This document shows positions 6,713 through 15,548 of a stretch of 64,000 nt of DNA, in pieces. A program made the position numbers and the translations under genes. The notes below the pieces were generated by a model that saw only the letters and a program-made list of their open reading frames with translations, was not told the DNA's origin and did no database searches. The stretch lies in the NCBI RefSeq assembly GCF_042682565.1, contig NZ_JBHUIC010000005.1. One strand, written 5' to 3'. Each line of letters opens with the position of its first letter. Within the stretch, counting starts at the first letter, position 1. Source of the stretch: Pistricoccus aurantiacus (GTDB lineage Bacteria; Pseudomonadota; Gammaproteobacteria; Pseudomonadales; Halomonadaceae).

Positions 6713-8743
6713 TCAGGTATGCGCTCCCTGCCAGTCGGGATCGATGGCGTCCTCGTCTTTCAGCTCTTGCGGGACCCAGCGCTGTCGATGCTCGCGCTCG
6801 ATACGCTCGACTTCCGCCGCAGGTACGTAATAGTCGACGTCATCGTTGAAGACACGCAGCAGGAAGGCCACGAAAATGCCGATGGCACTCGCGCCGGCCA
6901 GCCACCAGATATGCCAGACCATGGCGAAACCGAAGGCGATGCTGAGCACCCCCATGACCGGACCCGCCACGGTATTTCTGGGCATGTGGATATCCTCATA
7001 GGGCGGCTCGCTCAATAGCGCCTTGGCCCCATGGCGCTGCTTGTTCTCCCAGAACATGTCGATGGAATCCACCACCGGCAGATGGGCGAAGTTATAGAAC
7101 GGTGCCGGTGAGGACGTGGACCATTCCAGGGTGCGCGCATCCCAGGGGTCGCCGCCCAGATCGGCGCGCTGCTTGCGATCGCGAACGCTGACGTAGACCT
7201 GGATGATGGTGCACAGGATACCCAGCAGGATGATGCAGGCGCCGACCCAGGCGATGATCATCAGCGGCTGCCATTCCGGATTGTCGTAGGACTGCATGCG
7301 GCGTACCGCGCCGAAGAAGCTCAGCACGTAAAGCGGCATGAAGGCAGTGTAGAAGCCGATGATCCAGCACCAGAAGGAACGCTTGCCCCATTTCTCGCTT
7401 AGGGTGAAACCGAAGGCCTTGGGGAACCAGTAGGTCAGACCCGCCAGCATGCCGAACACCACGCCGCCGATGATCACGTTATGGAAGTGCGCGATGACGA
7501 ACAGGCTGTTGTGCAGCACGAAATTGGCGCCGGGCACCGCCAGCATCACCCCGGTCATGCCGCCCAGGGTAAAGGTGACGATGAAGCCCAGGGTCCAGAG
7601 GATCGGCGAAGTGAACTGCAGACGCCCACGGAACATGGTGAACAGCCAGTTGAAGATCTTCACCCCGGTGGGTATCGCGATGATCATCGTGGCGATACCA
7701 AAGGCCGCATTGACGTTGGCCCCGGCCCCCATGGTGAAGAAGTGGTGCAGCCAGACCATGAAGGACAGCACTGTGATGGCAACCGTCGCCCAGACCATGG
7801 TGGCGTAGCCGAACAGCCGCTTGCGGGCGAAGGTGGCGGTGACTTCCGAGAATACCCCGAAGGCCGGCAGGATCAGGATATACACCTCCGGGTGGCCCCA
7901 GGCCCAGATGAGATTGACGTACATCATCATGTTGCCGCCAAAATCATTGGTGAAGAAGTGCATGCCCAGGTAGCGATCCAGGGTCAGCATGGCGATGGTC
8001 GCGGTCAGGATCGGGAAGGATGCGATGATCAGCACGTTGGCGCACAGGGACGTCCAGGTGAAGATCGGCATGCGGAACATCGTCATGCCCTTGGTGCGCA
8101 TCTTCAGGATGGTGACGAAGAAGTTGATGCCGGTCAGCGTCGTGCCTATCCCCGATATCTGCAACGCCCATATCCAGTAATCCACCCCGACATCCGGACT
8201 GTACTGCAGCTCCGAAAGCGGCGCGTAGGCCAGCCAGCCGGTCTTGGCGAACTCGCCGACGAACAGCGAGACGTTGACCAATACCACCCCGGCGGCGAAC
8301 AGCCAGAAGCTCAGGTTGTTGAGAAACGGAAAAGCCACGTCCCGGGCGCCGATCTGCAGCGGTACCACCAGGTTCATCAGACCGATGACCATGGGCATGG
8401 CGACGAAGAAGATCATGATCACACCGTGAGCGGTGAAGATCTGATCGTAGTGCCCCGGGGGCAGGAAGCCTTCGGCGCCGCCGGCGGCGAGGGCCTGCTG
8501 GGAACGCATCATGATCGCGTCGGAAAAGCCGCGAATCAGCATGACCAGGGCGACCAGGAAGTACATGATGCCGAGCTTCTTGTGATCGACGGAGGTGATC
8601 CACTCCGACCACAGATACTGCCATTTCCGGTAATAGGTGATGGCGCCCAACAGGAGCGCGCCAAGGATCGCGACGACCGCGACGGTGCCCATGACGATCG
8701 GCTCGTGATAGGGAATCGACTCTAGGGTAAGTTTTCCGAACAT
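6713..8743 (-). CDS. cyoB: Cytochrome bo3 ubiquinol oxidase subunit I
   Basis: A 676-residue catalytic subunit that oxidises ubiquinol, reduces O2 and pumps protons. The binuclear-centre signatures are intact: WGHPEVYIL (CuB histidine and cross-linked tyrosine), WLHHFFTMG (two CuB histidines) and VIAHFHNVIIGG (heme ligands). The N-terminus VMGTVAVVAILGALLLGAITYYRKW forms the extra helix found in quinol oxidases. It starts 5 bases downstream of cyoA. Length matches the family (about 660-680). Confidence 0.97.
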   Translation of the reverse strand: MFGKLTLESIPYHEPIVMGTVAVVAILGALLLGAITYYRKWQYLWSEWITSVDHKKLGIMYFLVALVMLIRGFSDAIMMRSQQALAAGGAEGFLPPGHYDQIFTAHGVIMIFFVAMPMVIGLMNLVVPLQIGARDVAFPFLNNLSFWLFAAGVVLVNVSLFVGEFAKTGWLAYAPLSELQYSPDVGVDYWIWALQISGIGTTLTGINFFVTILKMRTKGMTMFRMPIFTWTSLCANVLIIASFPILTATIAMLTLDRYLGMHFFTNDFGGNMMMYVNLIWAWGHPEVYILILPAFGVFSEVTATFARKRLFGYATMVWATVAITVLSFMVWLHHFFTMGAGANVNAAFGIATMIIAIPTGVKIFNWLFTMFRGRLQFTSPILWTLGFIVTFTLGGMTGVMLAVPGANFVLHNSLFVIAHFHNVIIGGVVFGMLAGLTYWFPKAFGFTLSEKWGKRSFWCWIIGFYTAFMPLYVLSFFGAVRRMQSYDNPEWQPLMIIAWVGACIILLGILCTIIQVYVSVRDRKQRADLGGDPWDARTLEWSTSSPAPFYNFAHLPVVDSIDMFWENKQRHGAKALLSEPPYEDIHMPRNTVAGPVMGVLSIAFGFAMVWHIWWLAGASAIGIFVAFLLRVFNDDVDYYVPAAEVERIEREHRQRWVPQELKDEDAIDPDWQGAHT

Positions 8744-8748
8744 GATGA

Positions 8749-9660
8749 TTACTCCGCTGCCTCCGCGCTCATGGACCCATTCTCATGGCCGGCGCCATGT
8801 TTTTCGCCATCGTTTCCGGTGTGAAAGCTACGGACGATTTTTTCGTATAGCTCCGGTGTCACTTCGGAGTAATACTCGATGGGGTTGTTGCGAGTGGGTC
8901 TCGCCAGGGTTTCGTATTCGCTGGGATAGATCAGGGTGTCCGACGAATCGTGCACCTTGTCGACCCAGGCATCGAAGCCATCTTGCGAAACAGCATGCGC
9001 CTTGAAGGTCATTCCCGCGAAGCCCGCACCGCTGTAGTTGGTGGAGCGCCCGGGATAGACCCCTTCTTCGTCGGCGATCAGGTGAACGTCGTTATCCATG
9101 CCCGCCATGGCGTAGATCTGGCTGCCAAGGCGCGGAATGAAAAACGAGTTCATCACCGACCCTGAACTGACCCGAAAATGCACCGGCACATTCGCGGGAA
9201 ACGCCACTTCGTTGACGGTAGCGATACCCTGCTGCGGATAGATGAACAGCCACTTCCAGTCCAGGGATACCGCCTGTATCTCCAGCGGCTTGACGTCGCT
9301 TTCCAGCGGCTTGTGAGGATCGAGGCTATGAGAGGTCTGCCAGGTGATCCAGCCCAGAAAGGCGATGATCACCAGGGGAATGAACCACACTACCGTCTCG
9401 ATCACGTTGGAATGCGCCCAATCGGGTTCGTAACGCGCCTGCTTGCCGAATCGATAGCGAAAGGCAAAAAGAAACGTCATGACGATGACCGGGATGACCA
9501 CGATCAACATCAAACCGAAGGCAGTCAGTATCAAGGTGCGCTGCTCGAGGCCAATCTGACCCTTGGGATCCATCAGCGCGGACTCGCAGCCGCTCAGCAC
9601 GAGTGGCAGCGTCAGCGCCAATAACAGCCAGAGCAGCCGTGTCAGGTTTTTTTCTCGCAT
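8749..9660 (-). CDS. cyoA: Cytochrome bo3 ubiquinol oxidase subunit II (lipoprotein)
   Basis: A 303-residue subunit II with a lipoprotein signal peptide (MREKNLTRLLWLLLALTLPLVLSGC, lipobox cysteine at 25), two helices, then a cupredoxin domain. The CuA ligands of cytochrome c oxidases are absent (STNYSGAGFAGM replaces the C-x3-C-x3-H loop), which is diagnostic of a quinol oxidase. The start is the ATG at 9660; an in-frame TTG at 9675 was not used. It is the first gene of the cyoABCDE-Yip1 unit and follows a 390-bp region with two palindromes. Confidence 0.96.
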   Translation of the reverse strand: MREKNLTRLLWLLLALTLPLVLSGCESALMDPKGQIGLEQRTLILTAFGLMLIVVIPVIVMTFLFAFRYRFGKQARYEPDWAHSNVIETVVWFIPLVIIAFLGWITWQTSHSLDPHKPLESDVKPLEIQAVSLDWKWLFIYPQQGIATVNEVAFPANVPVHFRVSSGSVMNSFFIPRLGSQIYAMAGMDNDVHLIADEEGVYPGRSTNYSGAGFAGMTFKAHAVSQDGFDAWVDKVHDSSDTLIYPSEYETLARPTRNNPIEYYSEVTPELYEKIVRSFHTGNDGEKHGAGHENGSMSAEAAE

Positions 9661-9695
9661 GGCAGGTCTCGTCAAGGAAGCATGCCGGTCTGGCG

Positions 9696-9717
9696 AATTT
9701 AGTTAGCAAACTAAATT
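9696..9717. promoter_or_regulatory. Palindromic operator candidate just upstream of cyoA
   Basis: AATTTAGTT (9696-9704) and AACTAAATT (9709-9717) form a perfect 9-bp inverted repeat with a 4-base spacer, 36 bp upstream of the cyoA start. Such AT-rich dyads with a short spacer suit a dimeric winged-helix repressor (MarR-like sites often look like this), but the regulator is unknown. Confidence 0.5.
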
Positions 9718-9950
9718 TATGTATGAAGCCCATCACCAGATCGTTGCATCTTCGTGGTTACGCTCTCCCTGGAAACCGTGAACGGAATCTTGATGCCTGT
9801 ACCTGAAAGGGTCGGAACGTCAGCACCAAAGCACGGACATCGGTATCAAGCCTTGGCCGGAATGACCCTGACCGTCGAGAGAGAAGAAACAGTCTGAAAG
9901 CTTAGCATGGTGTAAAAAAGTGACGATTTGACGCAGGGGGCGCTTCATTC

Positions 9951-9968
9951 CATTGACCGGGGTCAATG
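9951..9968. promoter_or_regulatory. FNR/ANR-like palindrome upstream of cyo
   Basis: CATTGACC and GGTCAATG flank GG, a perfect dyad reading TTGAC-N4-GTCAA at 9953-9966. The FNR/ANR consensus is TTGAT-N4-ATCAA, so each half-site differs by one base. Anaerobic control of cyo genes by FNR-type regulators is established in other proteobacteria. The site is 290 bp from the start codon, so its role depends on where transcription begins. Confidence 0.5.
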
Positions 9969-10053
9969 TTTACCAGGAAAAAAAGTGCTACCCCCTGATC
10001 CAAAAGGCGTTTCAATCCGGGAAGAACGAGTGATCAAACCGGAAAATCACCAT

Positions 10054-11865
10054 CTATTTCTTGCCGAAAAATGAATGATTCGCCTTGGCAAACAGTTCCG
10101 CCGCCACCGCCCGGGCACCGTCCTTGATGACATCGGCTTCCGCGGGATCGCGCTTGGTCAATGCCTTCATGACGCTCTTGGCCTGGTCCAGGGTGATATG
10201 CGCCGGCAGCGGCGGCACGTTGGGGTCCGTCAAGGCATCGATCACCACCGGCCGGTCCGCGGCGAAAGCCTCATCCCAAACCCGCTCCACGTCCTCGGGG
10301 CTTTCCATGCGAATACCCTTGAAGCCGAGAGTTTCCGCGTAGGAGGCGTAGTTCATGGTCTCGACCTTCTGGCTGGTGTCGTAACGCGGATCGCCGGCCT
10401 CGCGCATTTCCCAGGACACCTGGCTCAGGTCTTCATTGTGCAGGATCAGCACGATAAAGGTCGGATTGCTCCATTCCCGCCAGTGACGCTTCAAGGTAAT
10501 CAGGCCGTTCATGCCGAGCATCTGGAAGGCGCCGTCGCCGATGGTGCAGATCACCGGGCGTTCCGGAAAGGCGAACTTCGCCGCCATGGCGTAAGGCATC
10601 GCCGCCAGCATCGAGGCCATGCGCCCGGACAGGTTGCCCATCATGTGACGGCCGAGCTTGATATGGTGACCGTACCAGTCCGCGGTGGTACCGGCATCCG
10701 CGGTGACCACGGCGTTTTCCGGCAGCCGCTCGTTCAGGCGATGAAACACCAGGCGCGGATTGATGCCGTCTTCCGCCTTGGCCAGCGCCTGACGCTCGGT
10801 GATCTCGTCCCAGGTCTTCATGCCCTCGATGATCTTCTGCTGCCAGCTGCGATCCTCGTGCTGCACGAGGTGTGGCAGCAGCGCCGCCAGCGTCGTCCTG
10901 GCGTCGCCCCACAGATTGACTTCCATGGGATAGCGCAGGCTCAGGTGCTTGGGCGAGAGATCGATCTGAACGCCCCGCGCCTGGCCGGTCTTGGGCAGGA
11001 ATTCCGGATAGGGATGGTTGCTGCCGATCATCAGCAGGGTGTCGCATTCCTCCATCATGTCGTAGCTGGGCTTGGAACCCAGCAGGCCGAGCTGCTGAGT
11101 GTGATACGGCACGTTGCCCGGCACCACGGATTTGCCGAGCAGCGCGGTGATGATACCGGCGCCGAGCTTTTCCGCCACCGCCAGCACCTCGTCCGTGGCG
11201 CCCAGCGCCCCCTGCCCCACCAGCATGGCGACTTTCTTGCCGGAATTGAGCACTTCCGCCGCGCGCCGGAGTTCATCTTCCGGCGGTGTCAGCCGTTGCG
11301 AAGGATGACCCACGCCGCTTCGGGATACCCAGTGCTGGCGATCCGGTATCTCCATCTTGAGGTTTTGCACGTCCGCGGGAATGATCACCACCGTGGGCTT
11401 GCGATAGGCCTTGGCGACACGAATCGCCTTGTCCACCACCATCTGCGCGTGCATCGGCGTGGTGACGGTCTGCACGAACTCCGCCACGTCCGCGTACATG
11501 CGCTCCAGGTTGATTTCCTGCTGGCTTTCGCTTCCCAGGGATACCCGCCCCTGCTGACCGACGATGGCCACCATCGGCTGGTTGTCGCCGTAGGCATCGT
11601 AAAGCCCGTTCATCAGGTGGATTGCCCCGGGGCCGGAGGTGACAATGCCCACCCCGACCTCGCCGGTGAATTTGGCGTGGGCGCAGGCCATCAGGCCGAC
11701 CATTTCCTCGTGAGTGGCGCGTAGATAACGAAACGCCTTGTCGTCGCGCTCCGCACGCTCCAGGGCACCGTCGAAGCCGCCGATACCATCGCCGGGGTAA
11801 CCGTAGAAATGATGCAGATCCCATTCGATCATCCGATCGATAACGAAATCGCTGACGGTATACAT
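10054..11865 (-). CDS. Thiamine-diphosphate-dependent enzyme of the pyruvate oxidase/acetolactate synthase family
   Basis: A 603-residue three-domain ThDP enzyme. The N-terminal PYR domain has the activating glutamate (ATHEEMVGLMACAHAK) and GVGIVTSGPGAIHLMNGLYDA; the central domain follows; the C-terminal PP domain has the GDG-x(n)-N cofactor motif (IGDGAFQMLGMNGLITLKRHW) and ILHNEDLSQVSWEMRE. It resembles pyruvate oxidase (PoxB)-like proteins rather than biosynthetic IlvB, and no small regulatory subunit gene is adjacent. Substrate is not decidable here. The ATG at 11865 follows AGGAGG; a start at 11901 would add 12 residues without a ribosome site. Three 16-bp repeats lie upstream. Confidence 0.8.
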   Translation of the reverse strand: MYTVSDFVIDRMIEWDLHHFYGYPGDGIGGFDGALERAERDDKAFRYLRATHEEMVGLMACAHAKFTGEVGVGIVTSGPGAIHLMNGLYDAYGDNQPMVAIVGQQGRVSLGSESQQEINLERMYADVAEFVQTVTTPMHAQMVVDKAIRVAKAYRKPTVVIIPADVQNLKMEIPDRQHWVSRSGVGHPSQRLTPPEDELRRAAEVLNSGKKVAMLVGQGALGATDEVLAVAEKLGAGIITALLGKSVVPGNVPYHTQQLGLLGSKPSYDMMEECDTLLMIGSNHPYPEFLPKTGQARGVQIDLSPKHLSLRYPMEVNLWGDARTTLAALLPHLVQHEDRSWQQKIIEGMKTWDEITERQALAKAEDGINPRLVFHRLNERLPENAVVTADAGTTADWYGHHIKLGRHMMGNLSGRMASMLAAMPYAMAAKFAFPERPVICTIGDGAFQMLGMNGLITLKRHWREWSNPTFIVLILHNEDLSQVSWEMREAGDPRYDTSQKVETMNYASYAETLGFKGIRMESPEDVERVWDEAFAADRPVVIDALTDPNVPPLPAHITLDQAKSVMKALTKRDPAEADVIKDGARAVAAELFAKANHSFFGKK

Positions 11866-11923
11866 ACTGCCTCCTGACTTATCCGTGTCGTGAGTTTTCA
11901 TGCTGCGTTTAGCGTCTATTGAT

Positions 11924-11971
11924 CATAGAACCTGATTACCCTAGAACCTAATTACCATAGAACCTAATGAT
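11924..11971. repeat. Three tandem 16-bp repeats upstream of the thiamine-diphosphate enzyme
   Basis: Units CATAGAACCTGATTAC (11924-11939), CCTAGAACCTAATTAC (11940-11955) and CATAGAACCTAATGAT (11956-11971) share a TAGAACCTRAT core and follow each other without gaps, 59-107 bp upstream of the gene start. A repeat-binding regulator site or replication slippage are both possible. Confidence 0.8.
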
Positions 11972-11997
11972 TAAAGTGCCAATGATGGCCGGCACCC

Positions 11998-14331
11998 TCA
12001 ACGCCCCGGGTCCGGCGAGGCGCCGCTGGCGGTGATGTCACGATTGGGATCGGCGATGCCGAACTCCCCGGCTCGACGCGCCTGGGCCTTGCGCTCCTCG
12101 ACGGCGCGCTCGCCGTCCGGGGAAATACGCTCCCCCTCCATCTGCACGCTCATGCGCGGCATGGCGATATCCAGGCCGTCCGCCTCCATGCGCCGCTTGA
12201 GACGTAGATTGAAGGCGCGCATCACATCCCATTGATATTCCGGCGAGGTGCGCATGCGAATACGCAGCACCGCCGCGCCCTCCTCGAAACGCTGAATGCC
12301 CTGGGATTCCATGGGCGACCAGATCAGATGGCGCATTACCGGATCCTTGCGCAGATCGTCCGCCACCTCGCGCATCAGGGTAATGGCGTCGTCGATCTTC
12401 ATGGTATGCGGAATGCGCAGATACATCAGCGCGATGCCGAACTGACGGGACATGTTGTGAATCGACTTGATCTCGCTGAAGGGAATGATATGCACCACGC
12501 CGTCGAGGTCTCGCAGGCGCACGGTCCGCATGGTCAGGCTTTCCACGGTACCCATGAAATCGCCAAGCTTGACGAAGTCGTCCACCGCCAGAGAATCTTC
12601 CACCAGGATGAACAGTCCGGTGATCAAGTCCTGCACCAAAGTCTGGGCGCCGAAACCGATGGCCAGGCCGATGACACCGGCACCAGCCAGCAGCGGCGTC
12701 ACGTTCACTCCGAGATTGGCCAGGGCGACGATCACCGCGATGATTATGATGGTCACCAGCACCACGTTGCGCAGCAGCGGCGTGATGGTTTGTGCGCGGG
12801 CGCTGTTGACACGTCTGCCTCCGGTCTTGCCCGACGACATCAAGGCACGGTTGATGGCGCTATCGGCGAAGATCCAGACGAGCCAGGCCAGCAGGATGGT
12901 AAAGCCGATCGCCAGCAGGGCCTGACCGACGCGAGCCCCGGCGCTGAACCCCAGCAGCGACGTGCTCCATACCCGCAAGGAAAGTTCGACGAAAGCGATC
13001 CAGACGACAATATGCGCCAAGGCGTAGCCGAAGCGCTCCAGACGCCTGCGATACTGAGAGATTCGCTTGCGCCGAGTGACCTGCTGGCTATGACGCCGGA
13101 TCAAGCCGGTCACAATCAGCGCCAATACCAGAAAGCCCGCGGGCAGGATCGCCTTGCGCAGCGCGGCGCCCGCATCGTCGCCGGAAACGAAAATCGCCAC
13201 CAGGGAAGCGCCCACCAGCAGCAAGGCGGGAATATGCCAGAGTCGCCCCAGCACGCGGATCACATAATCGCTGGTGGTATGTTCCTTGCGCTGCCGGTAG
13301 GGGCGATTGCGGATCAGCTGCTTGATCGGCCGCTTGAAACGCACGATGAAGACCATGGCAAGCAGAGCCGCCAGCACATTGGCCAGCACCGACAACAGGC
13401 TGGTGAGATCATTCCCCAGCAGTTCAATCAGACGAGGAGAGTTGAAAGCATCCGCCAGGGCCACCAGGGCACCGATGGCGAAGATTCTTTTCAGGCTTCG
13501 CTTGCGCAGATGCAGGATCGCGACAAAGCGGTGACCCCGGGTGAACACCGAGAACACGGTCTCCATTATCACGGACAGCAGTCGCCCGCATAGCGCGACA
13601 TAGGCGGTTACCAGCGCCAGAGTCCGCCCGGCGCTGGGCAGCATCAACTGAGCCAGCGCCAGAATGCTGGCGAACGCCAACACCCAGGGCAACAAACGAC
13701 GCAGGAAGTGCACCACCAACTGGCCGGTTCGCGGCTCTCGCGGCAGATCCAAGGGCCAGCCGTAGCGCCGGGCCAGCAGGCGGCCAGCGGCAATCAAGGC
13801 CATCAACACCGCCAGCCAGATGCCCAGCATCATGGCGGCCTCCACCGCCATGCGCGCCAGAGGTTTGTAGCCCGCGGATAGCACGAGCTCCTCTGCCTCG
13901 TACCAGGCTTCCTTGATCCGTTCACGCCACTGAGTCACCGGCGACTGCTGGCTTCCCGCCTGCTCCCCCAGATCGACGAACGTATCCGCCAGGGCGCCCA
14001 GCAGCCCTTGCCGAGGCACCACGCCTACCCCGGGCTGGGCCTGCGGCGCGGTAGTGTCACGCAGCTTCTTCAGATCCTCGATCAGAGCGCCGCGGGTTTC
14101 CGCGTTTTCCAGGGTAGAGATGACATCCTCTAGAGAGCGAGATAGCTCCTGAGGATCCGGCGGGGTTTCGCTATCCTGACTCTGCTCGCCGTTGACCAGC
14201 CCCCTGAGAGACGACAAGGCTTGTGCCTGGACGTTGGCGGTACCCAGCAGCAAGACAATACCCAGCAGTAGCGCCAGCAAATCTCGCCACACGCCCCAGC
14301 CGGGCAGTCGGCTCAACGACGATCGAGACAT
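11998..14331 (-). CDS. Large MscS-family mechanosensitive channel (YbiO-like)
   Basis: A 777-residue protein with a signal peptide (ending NVQAQA), a periplasmic helical region of about 120 residues, roughly ten further helices, and a C-terminal MscS module. The pore helix is recognisable as LGVNVTPLLAGAGVIGLAIGFGAQ (about residues 545-568), followed by the beta domain (DDFVKLGDFMGTVESLTMRTVRLR) and the cytoplasmic alpha-beta domain. Such channels release solutes during hypo-osmotic shock. It is larger than MscS (286) and close to E. coli YbiO. The ATG at 14331 follows GAAGGA; a start 18 bases earlier is possible. It is divergent from the amidoligase gene. Confidence 0.88.
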   Translation of the reverse strand: MSRSSLSRLPGWGVWRDLLALLLGIVLLLGTANVQAQALSSLRGLVNGEQSQDSETPPDPQELSRSLEDVISTLENAETRGALIEDLKKLRDTTAPQAQPGVGVVPRQGLLGALADTFVDLGEQAGSQQSPVTQWRERIKEAWYEAEELVLSAGYKPLARMAVEAAMMLGIWLAVLMALIAAGRLLARRYGWPLDLPREPRTGQLVVHFLRRLLPWVLAFASILALAQLMLPSAGRTLALVTAYVALCGRLLSVIMETVFSVFTRGHRFVAILHLRKRSLKRIFAIGALVALADAFNSPRLIELLGNDLTSLLSVLANVLAALLAMVFIVRFKRPIKQLIRNRPYRQRKEHTTSDYVIRVLGRLWHIPALLLVGASLVAIFVSGDDAGAALRKAILPAGFLVLALIVTGLIRRHSQQVTRRKRISQYRRRLERFGYALAHIVVWIAFVELSLRVWSTSLLGFSAGARVGQALLAIGFTILLAWLVWIFADSAINRALMSSGKTGGRRVNSARAQTITPLLRNVVLVTIIIIAVIVALANLGVNVTPLLAGAGVIGLAIGFGAQTLVQDLITGLFILVEDSLAVDDFVKLGDFMGTVESLTMRTVRLRDLDGVVHIIPFSEIKSIHNMSRQFGIALMYLRIPHTMKIDDAITLMREVADDLRKDPVMRHLIWSPMESQGIQRFEEGAAVLRIRMRTSPEYQWDVMRAFNLRLKRRMEADGLDIAMPRMSVQMEGERISPDGERAVEERKAQARRAGEFGIADPNRDITASGASPDPGR

Positions 14332-14537
14332 CGTTCCTTCACTATTCATTCACAAGCCCACTTCTTATTCACACGCCTTCATCACGCGAGTCTCGACGAC
14401 TCGAAATCTCACTCTACCAGCAGTCACACAGGGTAACGCATTCTCCTCTTTTCAGGGCATCCCGTCGCAAAACCCTGTCGTCGCTAGGTATTGTCGCCTC
14501 ATGCTAGGCTTGGCGTATTCACCGCTCGGAGTCCTGC

Positions 14538-15548
14538 ATGAAACCGCAAGCGCCACCAGTAACGACCAATACCAAAGGCGAGACCCGTCGAGTGGGAGTG
14601 GAAATCGAATTCGCCGGTATCGAGCCTCACGGGGCCGCCGAACTGGTGGCGGAACATTTCGCCGGGCGAATGGAAAACCTCAGCCCTCACCGCTTGAAAG
14701 TGGTGGACACCCGCTGGGGGGATTTCACCATCGAGCTCGACGCTCAATATGCGCATCCGGACAGCCAGGTCATCGCGCATGAACAGCCCCTCGAGGAGGA
14801 TGACGCCAAGGCTCGTCAGCGTCATCACGAGCGTATCGAGCGCCACTTACGCACTCGCGAACTGATCGGCGACATGGTCAGCGGCCTGGTGCCCACGGAG
14901 ATCGTCTGCCCGCCAATGCCTTGGGATACGCTTGGCGAGCTGGACAACCTGTTTGCCTCCTTGCGCAACCACGGCGCCAAGGGGACCGAGGACAGCCTGC
15001 TGTACGGCTTCGGCCTGCATCTCAATCCGGAGGTACCAAGTCTCGAGGTCAAGAGTGTGCTGGCTCATCTGCGCGCCTATCTGCTGCTGGCCGCCTCCCT
15101 CAGAAAGCAGATCGACATCGATATCACCCGGGAAATGTTGCCTCACGCCAATCCATTTCCTAGGACCTATGCCCTGAAGCTGCTCGATCCCCGGTACGCG
15201 CCGGATCTGGATACGCTGATCAAGGATTATCTGCTGGATAATCCGACCCGCAATCGCGAACTGGACATGCTGCCCCTGTTCGCCTTCCTGCGCCCGGAAT
15301 ACCCGAGCGAGCTGCTGCGGGATGTGCTGATCAAACCGCGCCCGACCTTTCACTATAGACTGCCCAACGCGCGGCTTTCCGCGCCGGACTGGAACGCCAC
15401 GGTGGAATGGAATCGCTGGGTGCAGGTCGAGCGCCTGGCCGCGGACACGAAACGGCTCGATCAGCGTACACGCGCCTATTTCAAGGAACAGCAGCGCTCG
15501 TTCATTCAGCGCTGGCGAAACCGCTTACGGCAATGGATGCACCGATGA
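14538..15548 (+). CDS. Putative amidoligase (glutamine synthetase-like COOH-NH2 ligase fold)
   Basis: A 336-residue member of the predicted amidoligase family, with the N-terminal strand RRVGVEIEFAG (residues 18-27) carrying the metal-binding glutamates and a later GFGLHLNPEV motif (about 154-163). Family members are predicted ATP-dependent ligases forming amide or peptide bonds, related in fold to glutamate-cysteine ligase; substrates are unknown. The C-terminus is basic and tryptophan-rich (RWRNRLRQWMHR). Its stop overlaps the start of a class I glutamine amidotransferase (ATGA), a gene pairing described for this family by comparative genomics. The ATG at 14538 has GGAG 6 bases upstream. 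Confidence 0.82.
   Translation: MKPQAPPVTTNTKGETRRVGVEIEFAGIEPHGAAELVAEHFAGRMENLSPHRLKVVDTRWGDFTIELDAQYAHPDSQVIAHEQPLEEDDAKARQRHHERIERHLRTRELIGDMVSGLVPTEIVCPPMPWDTLGELDNLFASLRNHGAKGTEDSLLYGFGLHLNPEVPSLEVKSVLAHLRAYLLLAASLRKQIDIDITREMLPHANPFPRTYALKLLDPRYAPDLDTLIKDYLLDNPTRNRELDMLPLFAFLRPEYPSELLRDVLIKPRPTFHYRLPNARLSAPDWNATVEWNRWVQVERLAADTKRLDQRTRAYFKEQQRSFIQRWRNRLRQWMHR

Larger units (their letters stand above)
9661..10053. promoter_or_regulatory. Upstream control region of the cyo operon
   Basis: The 393-bp gap between the thiamine-diphosphate enzyme (ending at 10054) and cyoA, both on the minus strand, must hold the cyo promoter. Two palindromes stand out, one near the start codon (9696-9717) and one about 290 bp upstream (9951-9968); they are listed separately. 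I see no gene here and could not assign a convincing -35/-10 pair. Confidence 0.6.

Noticed and set aside
7481..8725. A 414-codon open frame antisense to cyoB
   Set aside because: It is a shadow of a GC-rich gene: the sense frame encodes an unmistakable oxidase subunit, and the antisense product is low-complexity (His/Gln/Asp/Gly-rich) with no ribosome site.
10075..11724. A 549-codon open frame antisense to the ThDP enzyme
   Set aside because: Its composition (Arg/His/Gly-rich) reflects the complementary codon bias of the real gene; no family motif is visible.
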